A stretch of 64,000 nt of DNA from Candidatus Jordarchaeales archaeon (GCA_038889235.1 JAWAHN010000001.1:406499-470498); one strand, 5' to 3'. Positions 43,766 through 53,081 are shown, counted from the first letter of the stretch. Numbers and translations: made by a program. Notes: a model not told the origin generated them from the sequence alone.

Positions 43766-45672
43766 CTGTATGGTTCTCCTCCCAGCGGCGGTCCGGGCTC
43801 AACTGGTTCAGGCGGGAACATCTCTTCCGGAGGGGCACGTCTCATCTTGTAGATTGCGAACGCGAGAAGAAGTGCAGCTGTCGCCATGGGAACCACTAGT
43901 ATTACGAGCATCATTGTAAAGTAGAATGATGAGGCTTCTTGACTTAAGAGGTAGAGTAGCAGAAAGACCGTTGGACCCACGCCCTGTATCTTTACCTCAG
44001 CTATCGTCTCGTTGTTACTGTTAACGAACTTTATTGAGCCAGAGAAGAATGGAGCCATGTATGATGACGGGATGTAAATCGTGGCGGTAACAAACTTATG
44101 CGTGTTGTTAAGATCAAATGGTCCCCCCGGTGACAGAGTTATTAGGCTTGAAATACCGCCTTCAACTTCGACCTTCACGTTGCTTAGGCTATTGTCTCGA
44201 GCCAAACCGCCAACTATAGTGAAGTTTACTGTTACGAGTAACTGGGAGCCGAAACTAGTCAATCTAATCCTGGGAGGGGACACTGCCACTGGAACTTTTC
44301 CGCTGCAAAGCAGTTCGTAAGCTGCTGACACATTGACTAAACCACAACCCTGCGCATACGTATCCTCATCCAAGTCGACCGCAGTAGCCATGAGAGCCGC
44401 CTTCACCGTATGAGGAGTTAAATTTGGATTGTAGCTTAAAAGTAGGGCGACTGCCCCTGAAACGTGGGGGGTCGCCTGGCTGGTGCCACTCATAGCCACA
44501 TAACCCTGGGTATTGTTGTAGCTGAGAGAGATTATGTTCACTCCTGGAGCTACAAGGGTCACGCCTGTCCTATGGTCACGTGTTGGTCCACGGCTCGAGA
44601 AGGAGGGTATATAATAGGAGGGTATATAATTAGAGGATGTGACCGCACCCACACATATTGCGAATGCTGCTTCAGCCGGAGCATTTATCGTACCACTGTC
44701 AGGACCATCATTACCAGCAGCAGCGACCACAACGACTCCTCTTAAAGTAGCATTGTTAACCGCCAGACAAACAGGATCGTTAGGATCATTTATTAAGGCG
44801 CCAGCAGAAATAGAAATAACTTTAGCTCCATTATCCACAGCGTCTTGAATTCCTTCGATCAAGTAATTAAGGTCTCCTTTACCGTCTTTGTTTAACACTT
44901 TTATGTTTAGTAGTAGGGCGCCGGGCGCGACGCCGACATACCTTCCTTCACAGTATCCCGCTATTATGCCGGCTACGTGAGTCCCATGACCGTTAAAGTC
45001 AGCGGGGTCATTTTCGTTCTTGACAAAGCTACGGTTATATATTATCTTACTGGAGGGTAGTGCTTCATGGGTGTTTATTCCTGTGTCGAGGACCGCGACT
45101 TTGACTCCTGTCCCGTTTATGCCTAGCTCGTGTAAGCGTCTTGCGCCTATTTGGTCTATTCCTGCGGAGTAGGTTGTAGTTGCCTGCAGTACGCTGTGTG
45201 CTGTGCTGTGAATTTTGATTTCACGGTTATATGTCACTGATTTCACAAAGTCTAAGGATGCCATGTTTGCCGCCATCCCTATGGGAGCCTTAACCAGGAC
45301 GCCGCTTATTATAGTGTATGTTCTGAGCACCGTGACGGCTTCAAGCGACTTGAAGAGTTCAGCTCCCTCCATAGAGGTGACTCCTTGAAACGTTACGATC
45401 ATTTCGACTTCACGGTTCGGGTCTCCTCCGTTCATCAACGATGCTAATTCCGGATCGATTTTTGACACCTGGTTATTTGTTGGCTGGACGCCCGGTTGGA
45501 GTATCACTACGGCTTGAGCTGGTTGGATGCTTGAAGGCTGAGTTAACATGAGTGATGCAAAGAGGGTCAACAGTAGTATGATGAAAAACAACACCGAATT
45601 TTTTCTTCTAGCAGTCAATCTTGCAACCCCTTTCCACTTTTGGTTTCTCCTCTTTGATATGAGGAGGACCAT
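43747..45672 (-). CDS. Secreted or membrane-anchored subtilisin-like serine protease (S8)
   Basis: 641 residues. Signal or anchor segment (SVLFFIILLLTLFASLML), an inhibitor-like prodomain (about 70-130), then catalytic Asp in VKVAVLDTGIN, His in NGHGTHVAGIIAG and Ser in MSGTSQATPHVSGAVALLL, with oxyanion Asn in AAAGNDGP. A beta domain follows, then a C-terminal membrane helix and a Pro-rich cytoplasmic end (PPEPVEPGPPLGGEP). It is an extracellular protease. An internal tandem repeat (AGGAGGGTATATAAT twice, about 44603-44635) encodes YIPSYYIPS. A start at TTG 45618 behind AAAGGGG is an alternative. Confidence 0.92.
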   Translation of the reverse strand: MVLLISKRRNQKWKGVARLTARRKNSVLFFIILLLTLFASLMLTQPSSIQPAQAVVILQPGVQPTNNQVSKIDPELASLMNGGDPNREVEMIVTFQGVTSMEGAELFKSLEAVTVLRTYTIISGVLVKAPIGMAANMASLDFVKSVTYNREIKIHSTAHSVLQATTTYSAGIDQIGARRLHELGINGTGVKVAVLDTGINTHEALPSSKIIYNRSFVKNENDPADFNGHGTHVAGIIAGYCEGRYVGVAPGALLLNIKVLNKDGKGDLNYLIEGIQDAVDNGAKVISISAGALINDPNDPVCLAVNNATLRGVVVVAAAGNDGPDSGTINAPAEAAFAICVGAVTSSNYIPSYYIPSFSSRGPTRDHRTGVTLVAPGVNIISLSYNNTQGYVAMSGTSQATPHVSGAVALLLSYNPNLTPHTVKAALMATAVDLDEDTYAQGCGLVNVSAAYELLCSGKVPVAVSPPRIRLTSFGSQLLVTVNFTIVGGLARDNSLSNVKVEVEGGISSLITLSPGGPFDLNNTHKFVTATIYIPSSYMAPFFSGSIKFVNSNNETIAEVKIQGVGPTVFLLLYLLSQEASSFYFTMMLVILVVPMATAALLLAFAIYKMRRAPPEEMFPPEPVEPGPPLGGEPYRWPYDF

Positions 45673-45792
45673 TAGCCCATAAAATTTTTGTCTTATACCT
45701 TCCCTATGGAGAGAAAGGTTATTAAAGGGGGTCTGTGACTGCCTCTCATAACATTCCTCTTTTCTCTGTTTCCTTTAAAAGGGGGATCCTCC

Positions 45793-46449
45793 ATGGAAGC
45801 AGATAGGGTTAGGACGCTGTTCTCCCTTAGGGGGTACAAGGTTGTTGAGTTGAAGGAGACTGCCAAGGAAGGGCTTTTTGTTGTTGACGCTGAAAAAGGT
45901 GGGGTGAGCCAAAAATTTGTCGTTAAAGTAGTTCCGTCAAACAAGATAATTGGGACTGCTGTCGTCCGGGAAGTTAGGGAGAAAATTAAGGAGATTGGTG
46001 CTGGTAAGGGAATAATTGTTGGGGGTAAAAGGAGCACACCTATTGCCGAGGATATGGCTGACGAAAGCGGCATCGAGCTACTTGTCGATTACCCGCCCTT
46101 CAATATATTCGAGCATGAACTGGTCCCAAAGCACGAAGTTCTCAGCGAAGAGGAAAAGAAATTGTTGCTTGAAACGTTCCACGTGAAGGAAGACCAGCTG
46201 CCTAAGATAAAGGATACTGATCCAGCTGTCAAAGCCATAGGGGCTAAGCCGGGAGACATAATCAGAATAATAAGAAAAAGTCCGACTGCAGGGGGAACGG
46301 TGTTTTACAGGTATGTAGTTAAAGCAAGGTACGCTCCACAGATAGCCAAGGAGGAGATGGTCACCAGTAGGGGAGCATACATTTTCGCAGAAGAAGAGGA
46401 AGCTGTAGAAGAAAGGGAGGAAAGGGAAGAGGAGTGGGAAGAGCTGTAA
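45793..46449 (+). CDS. rpoH: RNA polymerase subunit H (Rpb5 homologue) with long N-terminal domain
   Basis: 218 residues; archaeal RpoH is normally about 80. The C-terminal part is unmistakable: [20 protein letters not shown], then [20 protein letters not shown] and [11 protein letters not shown]. Residues 1-105 form an extra alpha/beta domain ([20 protein letters not shown], then [20 protein letters not shown]) with the order of a restriction-endonuclease-like fold, as in the jaw domain of eukaryotic Rpb5. The acidic tail ([19 protein letters not shown]) is also unusual. rpoB and rpoA, normally next to rpoH, do not follow here. ATG 45793 is preceded by a weak GGGGGAT. Confidence 0.88.
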   Translation: MEADRVRTLFSLRGYKVVELKETAKEGLFVVDAEKGGVSQKFVVKVVPSNKIIGTAVVREVREKIKEIGAGKGIIVGGKRSTPIAEDMADESGIELLVDYPPFNIFEHELVPKHEVLSEEEKKLLLETFHVKEDQLPKIKDTDPAVKAIGAKPGDIIRIIRKSPTAGGTVFYRYVVKARYAPQIAKEEMVTSRGAYIFAEEEEAVEEREEREEEWEEL

Positions 46450-46518
46450 TGGAAACCGACGCCTCCACCTTTTGAAGAGCTGTTCTCAAAAGAGTATAAC
46501 AGGTTTGAGTGGTGAAGC

Positions 46519-47262
46519 TTAAAGGGAGCCTAGTGTGAGCTCAGCATACTTTAGTGAGAGGGCTATTTGCTCCCGTCCCCTCTTGGTCTCTATGTCAAGA
46601 TGTCCTGGGAGAAGATATGTGACATTTAGCGCGCTTAGCTTTCTGAGGGAGGATATGAGTTGTTGCGGGTCTCCTGTAGGAAAGTCTACTCTCCCGAAGC
46701 TTCCACCGGTGAACACAGTGTCTCCGGAGAAGAGCATTTTTCTCTGGGGCTCGTAGAGACATATTGACCCGGCGGTGTGCCCCGGAGTATTTATGATCTT
46801 AAGAGAGAAGTCTCCTATTTCAATAATGTCGCCATCTTTCAGGCGCACGTGAACCTTCGTAGGGGTGAATGGGAGGCCGAACATATCGGACAAAGTGAGC
46901 TCTCCTCCCTTCTCTATGGACTCTGCCTCGCTGTGAAAAACATAAACTTCGGGGGAGGATTCTTCAACTATTTTAGAAAGGCCGCCGCTGTGGTCGATGT
47001 GCACGTGTGTTAGAACTACTTTTGCCACTTTCTTCATGTCTAACCCGTCTCTTTCCATTTGCCTTTTAAGGGTATTGTGGAATAAACCTGTCCCAGTGTC
47101 GATTACGAGGAGTTCACCTTGACTAGAAATAACGAAGACGTTAGAGTCGAACATTTGTCCCGGGTAATAGTAAACTCCGTCTGCTACTTTCAAGGTTTCA
47201 ACATCCTCCGACGGCTTGTCGTTAGCGAGGTAACTTGTTCCCCCTTCCTGGCTACAAGTCAC
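46519..47262 (-). CDS. Metallo-beta-lactamase-fold hydrolase (glyoxalase II-like)
   Basis: 247 residues. The zinc motif is VVLTHVHIDHSGGL (HxHxDH), with further ligands in INTPGHTAGSI, LFSGDTVFTGGSFGR and LPGHLD. The layout is that of glyoxalase II/persulfide dioxygenase-type hydrolases of thioesters. The N-terminal 20 residues are poorly conserved, and a TTG or ATG slightly downstream is possible. It is convergent with rpoH and divergent from the coiled-coil gene, sharing a TATA-rich stretch (about 47271-47279). Confidence 0.88.
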   Translation of the reverse strand: MTCSQEGGTSYLANDKPSEDVETLKVADGVYYYPGQMFDSNVFVISSQGELLVIDTGTGLFHNTLKRQMERDGLDMKKVAKVVLTHVHIDHSGGLSKIVEESSPEVYVFHSEAESIEKGGELTLSDMFGLPFTPTKVHVRLKDGDIIEIGDFSLKIINTPGHTAGSICLYEPQRKMLFSGDTVFTGGSFGRVDFPTGDPQQLISSLRKLSALNVTYLLPGHLDIETKRGREQIALSLKYAELTLGSL

Positions 47263-47329
47263 CCAACAAGAATATATAGTTCACTCTCTCTTAGGAGAGG
47301 TAGGCTTTTTCGATTGGGGGGAGTCGGTT

Positions 47330-47797
47330 ATGCCTTTTCGTAGAAGGAATTTGGAGAGGAGGAAGGAAGGGGGAGAACTGAAGCTCGGCTTGGTTAGAGA
47401 GAAGTTAGATGCGATAGCAGGTATGATAGTGAAATACACGGGAGAGGTTGAGCGCAGGCTTGAAGTTCTAGAAAAAGTGCTTTTTGGATTCGAGAGGAGA
47501 GTTGCCGAAATCGAGGGGAGGGTGTCCTTGCTCGAAAAGAGGATAGAAGAGCACATTGCGGAGGGGAAAGTGATTAAGGTGCCATCTTTCTTAGTGGAGG
47601 AAGCTAAGGCGCAGCCACCATCTGTAGTGATCGGCGGAAAAGAAGAGGAAAAAATGGCGACTGTTTCAAGTAAAGCAAAGCAAGCTGTAGAAGAATTTGA
47701 TGATTTAAGAAAGGGGTGGGAAGTGGCTGGAGAAAAGGAGGGATTCACTAGTGTAATTGAGGAGTTCAAGAAGCTTCTAGACGACGAAGCGGACTAG
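47330..47797 (+). CDS. Hypothetical coiled-coil protein, 155 residues
   Basis: No family recognised. A basic start (MPFRRRNLERRKEGG) precedes a clear heptad coiled coil (about 20-80: GEVERRLEVLEKVLFGFERR, then VSLLEKRIEEHIAEG). A polar linker and an acidic C-terminal helix (VIEEFKKLLDDEAD) follow. A short C-terminal helix of this kind is often a docking motif, but that is speculation. It is convergent with the gene at 47801, only 3 nt apart. Confidence 0.6.
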   Translation: MPFRRRNLERRKEGGELKLGLVREKLDAIAGMIVKYTGEVERRLEVLEKVLFGFERRVAEIEGRVSLLEKRIEEHIAEGKVIKVPSFLVEEAKAQPPSVVIGGKEEEKMATVSSKAKQAVEEFDDLRKGWEVAGEKEGFTSVIEEFKKLLDDEAD

Positions 47798-47800
47798 CGC

Positions 47801-48286
47801 CTATATGGTCAGTAGGAAGGAGTTGGGGGGTGTCGTGAACCCTACAAGTTCATCCTTATCATCGAACATGGCATATACTATGCCGACTTCCAAATCTCGG
47901 TCTTTGTCGTAGACGTTGAGCAGCGCCCTAGCATACTTAAGCTTTCCTGCAGTGCGCTCCTCTAGGTATTTAACCTGGAAGTTCCCCCTGAAGAGCAGGG
48001 GGTATGCTATTATCACGCATACCTTTTTAGACAATATTTCGTCGTGAGGGAATGAAGCTATGTCGTCGAATATGGAGGCAACGCCTATGTGATCGCTGAA
48101 AGCAGTGTTTATTTCCGATATGGTGTAAATTTCACTCAGCGAAGCCAAGTCTCCTTTGAGAAGACGTAAATCCGAAGTCTTAGAGTAAGAGTCAAGTTTT
48201 TGAAGGTCTACTTGTATTTTCCACATCCAATTCTTGGGGTCAACTTGAAGTGTGCCGCTCACCTTCTTTTTCAGGTCAAACTTCAA
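47801..48286 (-). CDS. Hypothetical protein, 161 residues
   Basis: Not recognised. The sequence alternates short strands and helices (VSGTLQVDPKNWMWKIQVDL, then VCVIIAYPLLFRGNFQVKYL, then GIVYAMFDDKDELVGF) and is soluble with no cysteines or catalytic signature. Codon use is like its neighbours. It is convergent with the coiled-coil gene and about 290 nt from the next gene upstream. Confidence 0.55.
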   Translation of the reverse strand: MKFDLKKKVSGTLQVDPKNWMWKIQVDLQKLDSYSKTSDLRLLKGDLASLSEIYTISEINTAFSDHIGVASIFDDIASFPHDEILSKKVCVIIAYPLLFRGNFQVKYLEERTAGKLKYARALLNVYDKDRDLEVGIVYAMFDDKDELVGFTTPPNSFLLTI

Positions 48287-48577
48287 CTTGTAGCACCTTC
48301 CCGGATTGCTTACTGGATTTTTAAAGTTCGGAATATTGAGAGGTTTCTTGAATTATTAAAACTTGTGGAAAGCTAATTTGTGGAAATGAAGTTTCCAGAC
48401 AAGTGGGATGAACAAAGTTCCGAGAAAAGACTGCCCGGTCGATTTGACCTTGTTGTGAAAATGGAGCAGTTCAGCTCTCCCTAGTTGCCATTAAGGCTAC
48501 TTTTATATCCTACGTGTAAACTAATTCTTACTAAGAGACAAATTGGGTTAAATGTTCTAGAAAAAAGGGTGGATTTC

Positions 48578-49357
48578 ATGCCGGAAGTAGTGAGAGTGTT
48601 GATGGACGAGTTTCACAATGAAGAAACCAGGCTTAGAGTATACGATGATCTAAAGAACACTATAGTGGGCACGTGGAAGATAGACTTGTATATAAACACT
48701 TCGGGGCCACTTACATCCAATCTTTTGAAGGATTATTCTGCGTTAGTGATTATAGGCCCTAGAAAGGGAGCGAGAGGAACGGAATTCAAGCTTGATGAAC
48801 TGCAAGCAATTACAGAATTCGTTCATGACGGAGGAATAGTACTGTTTACCCCAAGTTATAATAGCAAGGAGTATAAGGAAAACTTCGTCAACAAGCTGGG
48901 TATAGATTACCTTGGTGCAAGCTCTAAGATTGCAACGGATTTTTCAACACACCCATTCGTAAAGGGCGTTAGTAAACTGCAAGCGCCGTGGTTCAGGACT
49001 ACGCTAATGACTTTTGAGTGGCAGTCTATTGCAAGAGTACCTCTAGGTGTCAGGTCGTTCCCCGTCGTGGCGGTTAGGGATTATGGGAGTGGAAAGTTCG
49101 TTTATGTGGCAAGCACCATGCTGTTCTCTAAAAGCTTCCTCGGAAAATTCGACAACGACAGACTAGTTGAAAACATATTCACATGGATACGGGACTCGGG
49201 AAAAACCATCCTAGTTGAAGAAAAGAAGACGCAAGTGCCGAAGGGAAAGTTTATACAGACAGCGCCAAGTAAAAAGCACTGCCCGCATTGTGGTTACGAG
49301 GCACCATCATATGCTTTGTACTGTCCGAATTGTGGGGCTTACATTGGGGAGGAATAG
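48578..49357 (+). CDS. GIFT/DUF4350-like protein with C-terminal double zinc ribbon
   Basis: 259 residues. Residues 1 to about 200 follow the class I glutamine-amidotransferase-like fold used as a non-enzymatic binding domain: LVIIGPRKGARGTEFKLDEL, then ITEFVHDGGIVLFTPSYN, then VAVRDYGSGKFVYVASTML. The C-terminus has two CxxC pairs (CPHCGYEAPSYALYCPNCGA). Related domains occur in IFT52 and in ABC-transporter accessory proteins. ATG 48578 follows GGGTGG; about 30 in-frame codons upstream are unlike the family and are left out. The role is unknown. Confidence 0.65.
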   Translation: MPEVVRVLMDEFHNEETRLRVYDDLKNTIVGTWKIDLYINTSGPLTSNLLKDYSALVIIGPRKGARGTEFKLDELQAITEFVHDGGIVLFTPSYNSKEYKENFVNKLGIDYLGASSKIATDFSTHPFVKGVSKLQAPWFRTTLMTFEWQSIARVPLGVRSFPVVAVRDYGSGKFVYVASTMLFSKSFLGKFDNDRLVENIFTWIRDSGKTILVEEKKTQVPKGKFIQTAPSKKHCPHCGYEAPSYALYCPNCGAYIGEE

Positions 49358-49513
49358 GAGTCAAGAATAGAGGCCGCGTCTAAAGAAATATTGAAGGTAT
49401 TTCCCACCTACCCTTTTTTCTCTAATTTTATTTGCTCCCAAAGAGGATAAACTTAAGTTAACAAAAGAGCTAATTTCAGTGAAAGGAGTAGTGATAAGTG
49501 GAGTGAAGGGGAG

Positions 49514-51319
49514 TTGATAAGAGTTAGCGGGGTTTTCGGTAACGGTCGACTTCTTGGGGTTCTTGATAAGAAGGGTGATATGAGGTGGCTTTCGTGGCCT
49601 ATGGTGGACTCGCCGAATCACATTGAAAAATTGGTTTTTAGATTTCACCGAGAAAGGCAAATTTACGATGCTTGGAAGCATAGTGCTAGCTACGTGGAGA
49701 GGACTAATGTTATCTTTTTTGTCAGCCGGGGTCGGGGTTTGCAGGTTGACAGATACGTTTTTGCCTTACCAGAGGATGATGTAGTTGTTTTTTACTTTAA
49801 CATTTTTGGAGGGAAAGGGGAACAGAGGGGTGTTGCAATAAATTTTTGGGGTCATTTTAGAGTGGCCGAGAGTAGTATAGGGAACGCCGCATTCTATGAC
49901 GAGGAAAAAGAGGCTCTTGTATTTTACAAGAAGGGGTATTACTTTGCCGTTGGAGGCGATAGACCTGTTAACGAATATTCCTGTTTTAGAGTGGATGAAA
50001 GGAGGGGGGGTGGTTTCGGGCGGAGGGCGGTAAAGGGAAAAGGTGTTTGCTATACGCTGGGAGATGTTGGAGGTTACCTAAAGTGGGATCTGGGGAGACT
50101 GTCTAGTGGGAGAGGGGAGGTCGCAGTGTATATTTGCTGTGGGAAGAACATTGACGAAGCAATTTCTCTTCTCAACGAAAAAACTAAGAGGCATGCTAGG
50201 AAGCATCTAGAAGAAGCCATTAGTGATGGAGAAAAGTTTACATTTAAGAGTAAGTTGTCCGGAGCCGCTGTTACACGCTCTTTACTGGCAATGCGTTTGT
50301 TGTGCGATCGTGGCGGCGGGATTATTGCTGCTCCAGAGTTTGACCCCAGGTTCCGGCGTAGTGGCGGTTACAGGTATGTTTGGGGGAGGGATGGAGCGTT
50401 CGTTGCCTACGCATTTGACATTGCCGGGCACCATGAGCTGTCAAGAAAATTCTATGCCTGGTGCTCTGGGCTCGAGAAAAAGAATGGTTTACTCTTTCAG
50501 AGGTACTGTTGTGATGGAACGCTTGCATCCCAGTGGAGGGAAGTCCAGTTGGATGAGACCGGAACAGTTCTGTGGGGACTAGAGAAACACGTTGAAATGA
50601 CTGGCGATTACAAGTTCCTCTCTTCTGTCTTAAACATGGTTGAGGAAATGGCTGATGGGTTGGCAAGCTCCGTGGATGAAAGAGGACTCCTATCGCCATG
50701 CTTCGACTTATGGGAGGAGAGGAAGGGAATCCACGCTTACTCTACTGCAGCAGCCCATGCTGGGCTTGAAAGCGCCGTGAAGATGATAGAGGAAGTGGGT
50801 GGAAGCGAAAAGGTGGAAGTGTGGCGTGGTGCGGCTCGTAGGTTGAGGGAAAGCTTTAATAACTTCTTTTGGAACGGGAAGCACTTTGTTCGAACATTGA
50901 ACCAGAGAGATTTGAAAGCGGACACGACACCAGACTCATCTCTCTTAGGGTTAGCGGTCCCGTTTAGTTTTGTAGAACCAACTAATTTCAAAATGAGAGC
51001 AACCGCAGAGTGGATTGAAAAAGAGTTAATGCGTGGAGGAGGTGTTTTGAGGTATAAAAGAGACAAATACTTTGGAGGGAACCCTTGGACCGTCACGACA
51101 CTCTGGTTGGCTCTCTACAAAGCGGAACTAGGACTGGAGGAGGAGGCTATGAAGCTGGCTGAGTGGTGTCTATCACACTCGAACGAACTTGGACTGCTTC
51201 CTGAGCAAGTTCACAGGAGGAAGGGGACACCGCTGTCGGCGACCCCGCTAGGATGGGCTCATGCTTTCCTCGTAATGTTTTTCGATAAACTGGGGGAATT
51301 AAAATGGCAGAGACGCTGA
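49514..51319 (+). CDS. Glycoside hydrolase family 15 (glucoamylase-like)
   Basis: 601 residues. An N-terminal beta domain (GVLDKKGDMRWLSWPMVDSP, then GDVGGYLKWDLGRL) precedes the (alpha/alpha)6 barrel with YRYVWGRDGAFVAYAFDIAG (catalytic-site WGRDG), LDETGTVLWGLEKHVEMTGD and CFDLWEERKGIHAYSTAAA, where the first catalytic Glu lies. The second Glu is in LLPEQVHRRKGTPLSATPLG, with the usual PL-x-W-AHA end. It hydrolyses alpha-glucosides such as glycogen, maltose or trehalose. No signal peptide, so intracellular. The TTG start at 49514 follows GAAGGGGAG. Overlaps the E1-like gene by 16 nt. Confidence 0.92.
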   Translation: MIRVSGVFGNGRLLGVLDKKGDMRWLSWPMVDSPNHIEKLVFRFHRERQIYDAWKHSASYVERTNVIFFVSRGRGLQVDRYVFALPEDDVVVFYFNIFGGKGEQRGVAINFWGHFRVAESSIGNAAFYDEEKEALVFYKKGYYFAVGGDRPVNEYSCFRVDERRGGGFGRRAVKGKGVCYTLGDVGGYLKWDLGRLSSGRGEVAVYICCGKNIDEAISLLNEKTKRHARKHLEEAISDGEKFTFKSKLSGAAVTRSLLAMRLLCDRGGGIIAAPEFDPRFRRSGGYRYVWGRDGAFVAYAFDIAGHHELSRKFYAWCSGLEKKNGLLFQRYCCDGTLASQWREVQLDETGTVLWGLEKHVEMTGDYKFLSSVLNMVEEMADGLASSVDERGLLSPCFDLWEERKGIHAYSTAAAHAGLESAVKMIEEVGGSEKVEVWRGAARRLRESFNNFFWNGKHFVRTLNQRDLKADTTPDSSLLGLAVPFSFVEPTNFKMRATAEWIEKELMRGGGVLRYKRDKYFGGNPWTVTTLWLALYKAELGLEEEAMKLAEWCLSHSNELGLLPEQVHRRKGTPLSATPLGWAHAFLVMFFDKLGELKWQRR

Positions 51320-52047
51320 ACGCGGAGGAACTTGAAAGGTACTGTAGACAAATAGCTATCGAAGGATGGGGGGAGGAGGGGCAAAAACGGCTTAAGAAAT
51401 CGACTGTAGCTGTAATAGGGGTTGGTGGTTTAGGATCACCTGTTTCGCTTTACCTTGCGGCGGCGGGTGTGGGTAAACTGATTCTCGTCGATGACGGCAA
51501 AGTAGAGTTAAGTAACTTGAACAGACAAGTGCTCCACTGGAGTAAGGACGTTGGAAGACCCAAGGTTGAAAGCGCCATGGAGAAAATTAGGGAGCTAAAC
51601 CCCAAGGTCATAGTTGAAAGTATTAAGGGGAGGGTTAGCGAGGGAAACGTTTACGAGATAGTTAGGAAAGCGGATGTAGTAGTTGACGCCATGGATAACT
51701 TTGCGTCCAGAATGCTGGTTAACAAGGCATGCATTGACGAGGGGAAAGTTTTCGTTCACGCTGGGGTTTATGGATTTCAAGGTCAGTTGACGACGATAAT
51801 TCCAGGGGAGGGGCCATGCCTCCAGTGCATCTTCCCTAACCCACCGCCTGTTGAAGACGCTATCCCCGTGGCGGCACCAATCCCCGGTATATTGGGTTGC
51901 ATGCAGGCAAACGAAGTGATAAAAGTTGTGACGGGGATAGGTAGACCCCTCGTCGGGCGACTGTTAATATATGACGGGGAGGACTCCAGCTTTATCATCG
52001 TTGACGTGAAAAGAGAAGAGAAATGCCCTGTGTGCGGCGTCACCTAA
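51304..52047 (+). CDS. ThiF/MoeB/HesA-type E1-like adenylyltransferase
   Basis: 247 residues. The opening YCRQIAIEGWGEEGQKRLKK is followed by the ATP motif VIGVGGLGSPVSLYLAAAGV, LSNLNRQVLHWSKDVG (the Arg finger) and VVDAMDNFASRMLVNKACID. Then HAGVYGFQGQLTTI, CLQC and, at the C-terminus, CPVCG: a complete zinc site of four cysteines. It adenylates the C-terminal Gly of a small beta-grasp protein (ThiS/MoaD/SAMP-like) for sulfur transfer or conjugation. The partner is not in the window. Translationally coupled to the glucoamylase gene by overlap. Confidence 0.92.
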   Translation: MAETLNAEELERYCRQIAIEGWGEEGQKRLKKSTVAVIGVGGLGSPVSLYLAAAGVGKLILVDDGKVELSNLNRQVLHWSKDVGRPKVESAMEKIRELNPKVIVESIKGRVSEGNVYEIVRKADVVVDAMDNFASRMLVNKACIDEGKVFVHAGVYGFQGQLTTIIPGEGPCLQCIFPNPPPVEDAIPVAAPIPGILGCMQANEVIKVVTGIGRPLVGRLLIYDGEDSSFIIVDVKREEKCPVCGVT

Positions 52048-52061
52048 TGAGTTGTGAGGCT

Positions 52062-52568
52062 TCACAATTTGGTTCCACAGTTTGGACAGTAGATAGCCCA
52101 TTCAGGGGGTTCAAAGCCGCACAGCGGGCATGCACGCTTTTTCAGGGGGGAATATTCCACTGTTCCGAAAACGTAGAACTGAGCTGCTTCAAGCGCACTC
52201 CAGATCTCGCTTTCAGCTTTTTCAATATTCCAGAAACCTACCACTAATGGGAATAAGAAGAGGAAGAATATGAAGCCGAAAAGGAAGAACAGTAAGGATA
52301 CCGTGATGGAAGCGACGGCTATAAGAAGCGACAGTGCTAGTGGGATTCTGCTCAGCCCTAACGAGAACTCGTAGTGTAGATCGTCGTATACGCGAGACAG
52401 GCGGAGGGAGCCCTTAACTCCAAGCCCCATGCGTAGCTTCCACTCGTAAACCCCAACTCTTTTAGCTTTCAGGCTGCTAAATGAAAGCTCGCGGTCGAGC
52501 GCGTCTGCAAAAGCATCTATGCGGCTTCCTCCGCCTACTATCACACCGCTATAGTTGCGCTCCATCAA
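52062..52568 (-). CDS. Membrane protein with C-terminal zinc ribbon
   Basis: 168 residues. About 85 soluble residues precede two adjacent hydrophobic segments (ALSLLIAVASITVSLLFFLF and GFIFFLFLFPLVVGFW), a short helix, then a zinc ribbon CPLCGFEPPEWAIYCPNCGT. The ribbon is very like that of the GIFT-like protein at 48578. Function unknown. Convergent with the E1-like gene and 33 nt downstream of the epimerase gene. Confidence 0.65.
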   Translation of the reverse strand: MMERNYSGVIVGGGSRIDAFADALDRELSFSSLKAKRVGVYEWKLRMGLGVKGSLRLSRVYDDLHYEFSLGLSRIPLALSLLIAVASITVSLLFFLFGFIFFLFLFPLVVGFWNIEKAESEIWSALEAAQFYVFGTVEYSPLKKRACPLCGFEPPEWAIYCPNCGTKL

Positions 52569-52601
52569 ATGAGACCACCACTAGGCGAGACTTCCTCAAC
52601 T

Positions 52602-53081
52602 CTAATGCGTTTTCGATTTCTGTAAAGCTTTCGGGTTTATTTTTCCGTCTGGAAGGAAAAGCCCTCTTTTTATGACCTGTATGAGGACGCCGTGAGCATG
52701 CTTCGGATGGAAAAACACTGAAAAAGTTTCGCCTATAGGGTTTTCTCCTGCGATTGGAATACCGGCTTCCGCGAACCTTTCAACCACAGACTGCACGTCG
52801 TCCGTTTCAAAAGCGACGTGAAAGAGTCCTTCACCTTTCTTTTTGAGAAATCTCATAGTGGGCCCATCACTTATAGGCGACACGAGTTCTATAAAAACAC
52901 CATTGCCTAGGGGGATGAAAGCGTACTCGAACTCTTCCACTTCACCGCTACTAGAAGAGTAAATGCCGTGGTGCACTGTCACTTTATCATTTTCCATGCC
53001 AAGCGCGCGGCAAAACTTCGAAACTGCAGACTTTAAATCTTTCACCACAATCCCGACGTGGTGCAGGCTAAGCAAGCGCAT
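52602..53081 (-). CDS. mce: Methylmalonyl-CoA epimerase (VOC superfamily)
   Basis: About 159 residues. LHHVGIVVKDLKSAVSKFCR, then EFEYAFIPLGNGVFIELVSP, the metal-binding EGLFHVAFETDDVQSVVERF and KHAHGVLIQVI. Metal ligands His, Glu and His fit the epimerase. It interconverts the S and R forms of methylmalonyl-CoA. No mutase or carboxylase gene is nearby. The C-terminal 15 residues are an extension. ATG 53081 or TTG 53075 (7 nt after GGTGG) could start it; a longer TTG start at 53093 is less likely. Confidence 0.85.
   Translation of the reverse strand: MRLLSLHHVGIVVKDLKSAVSKFCRALGMENDKVTVHHGIYSSSSGEVEEFEYAFIPLGNGVFIELVSPISDGPTMRFLKKKGEGLFHVAFETDDVQSVVERFAEAGIPIAGENPIGETFSVFFHPKHAHGVLIQVIKRGLFLPDGKINPKALQKSKTH

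Noticed and set aside
44603-44635. Tandem 15-bp repeat in the subtilase gene as a mobile or regulatory element
   Set aside because: It is in frame, encodes a short duplicated YIPS peptide and has no other features; a simple slippage duplication explains it.
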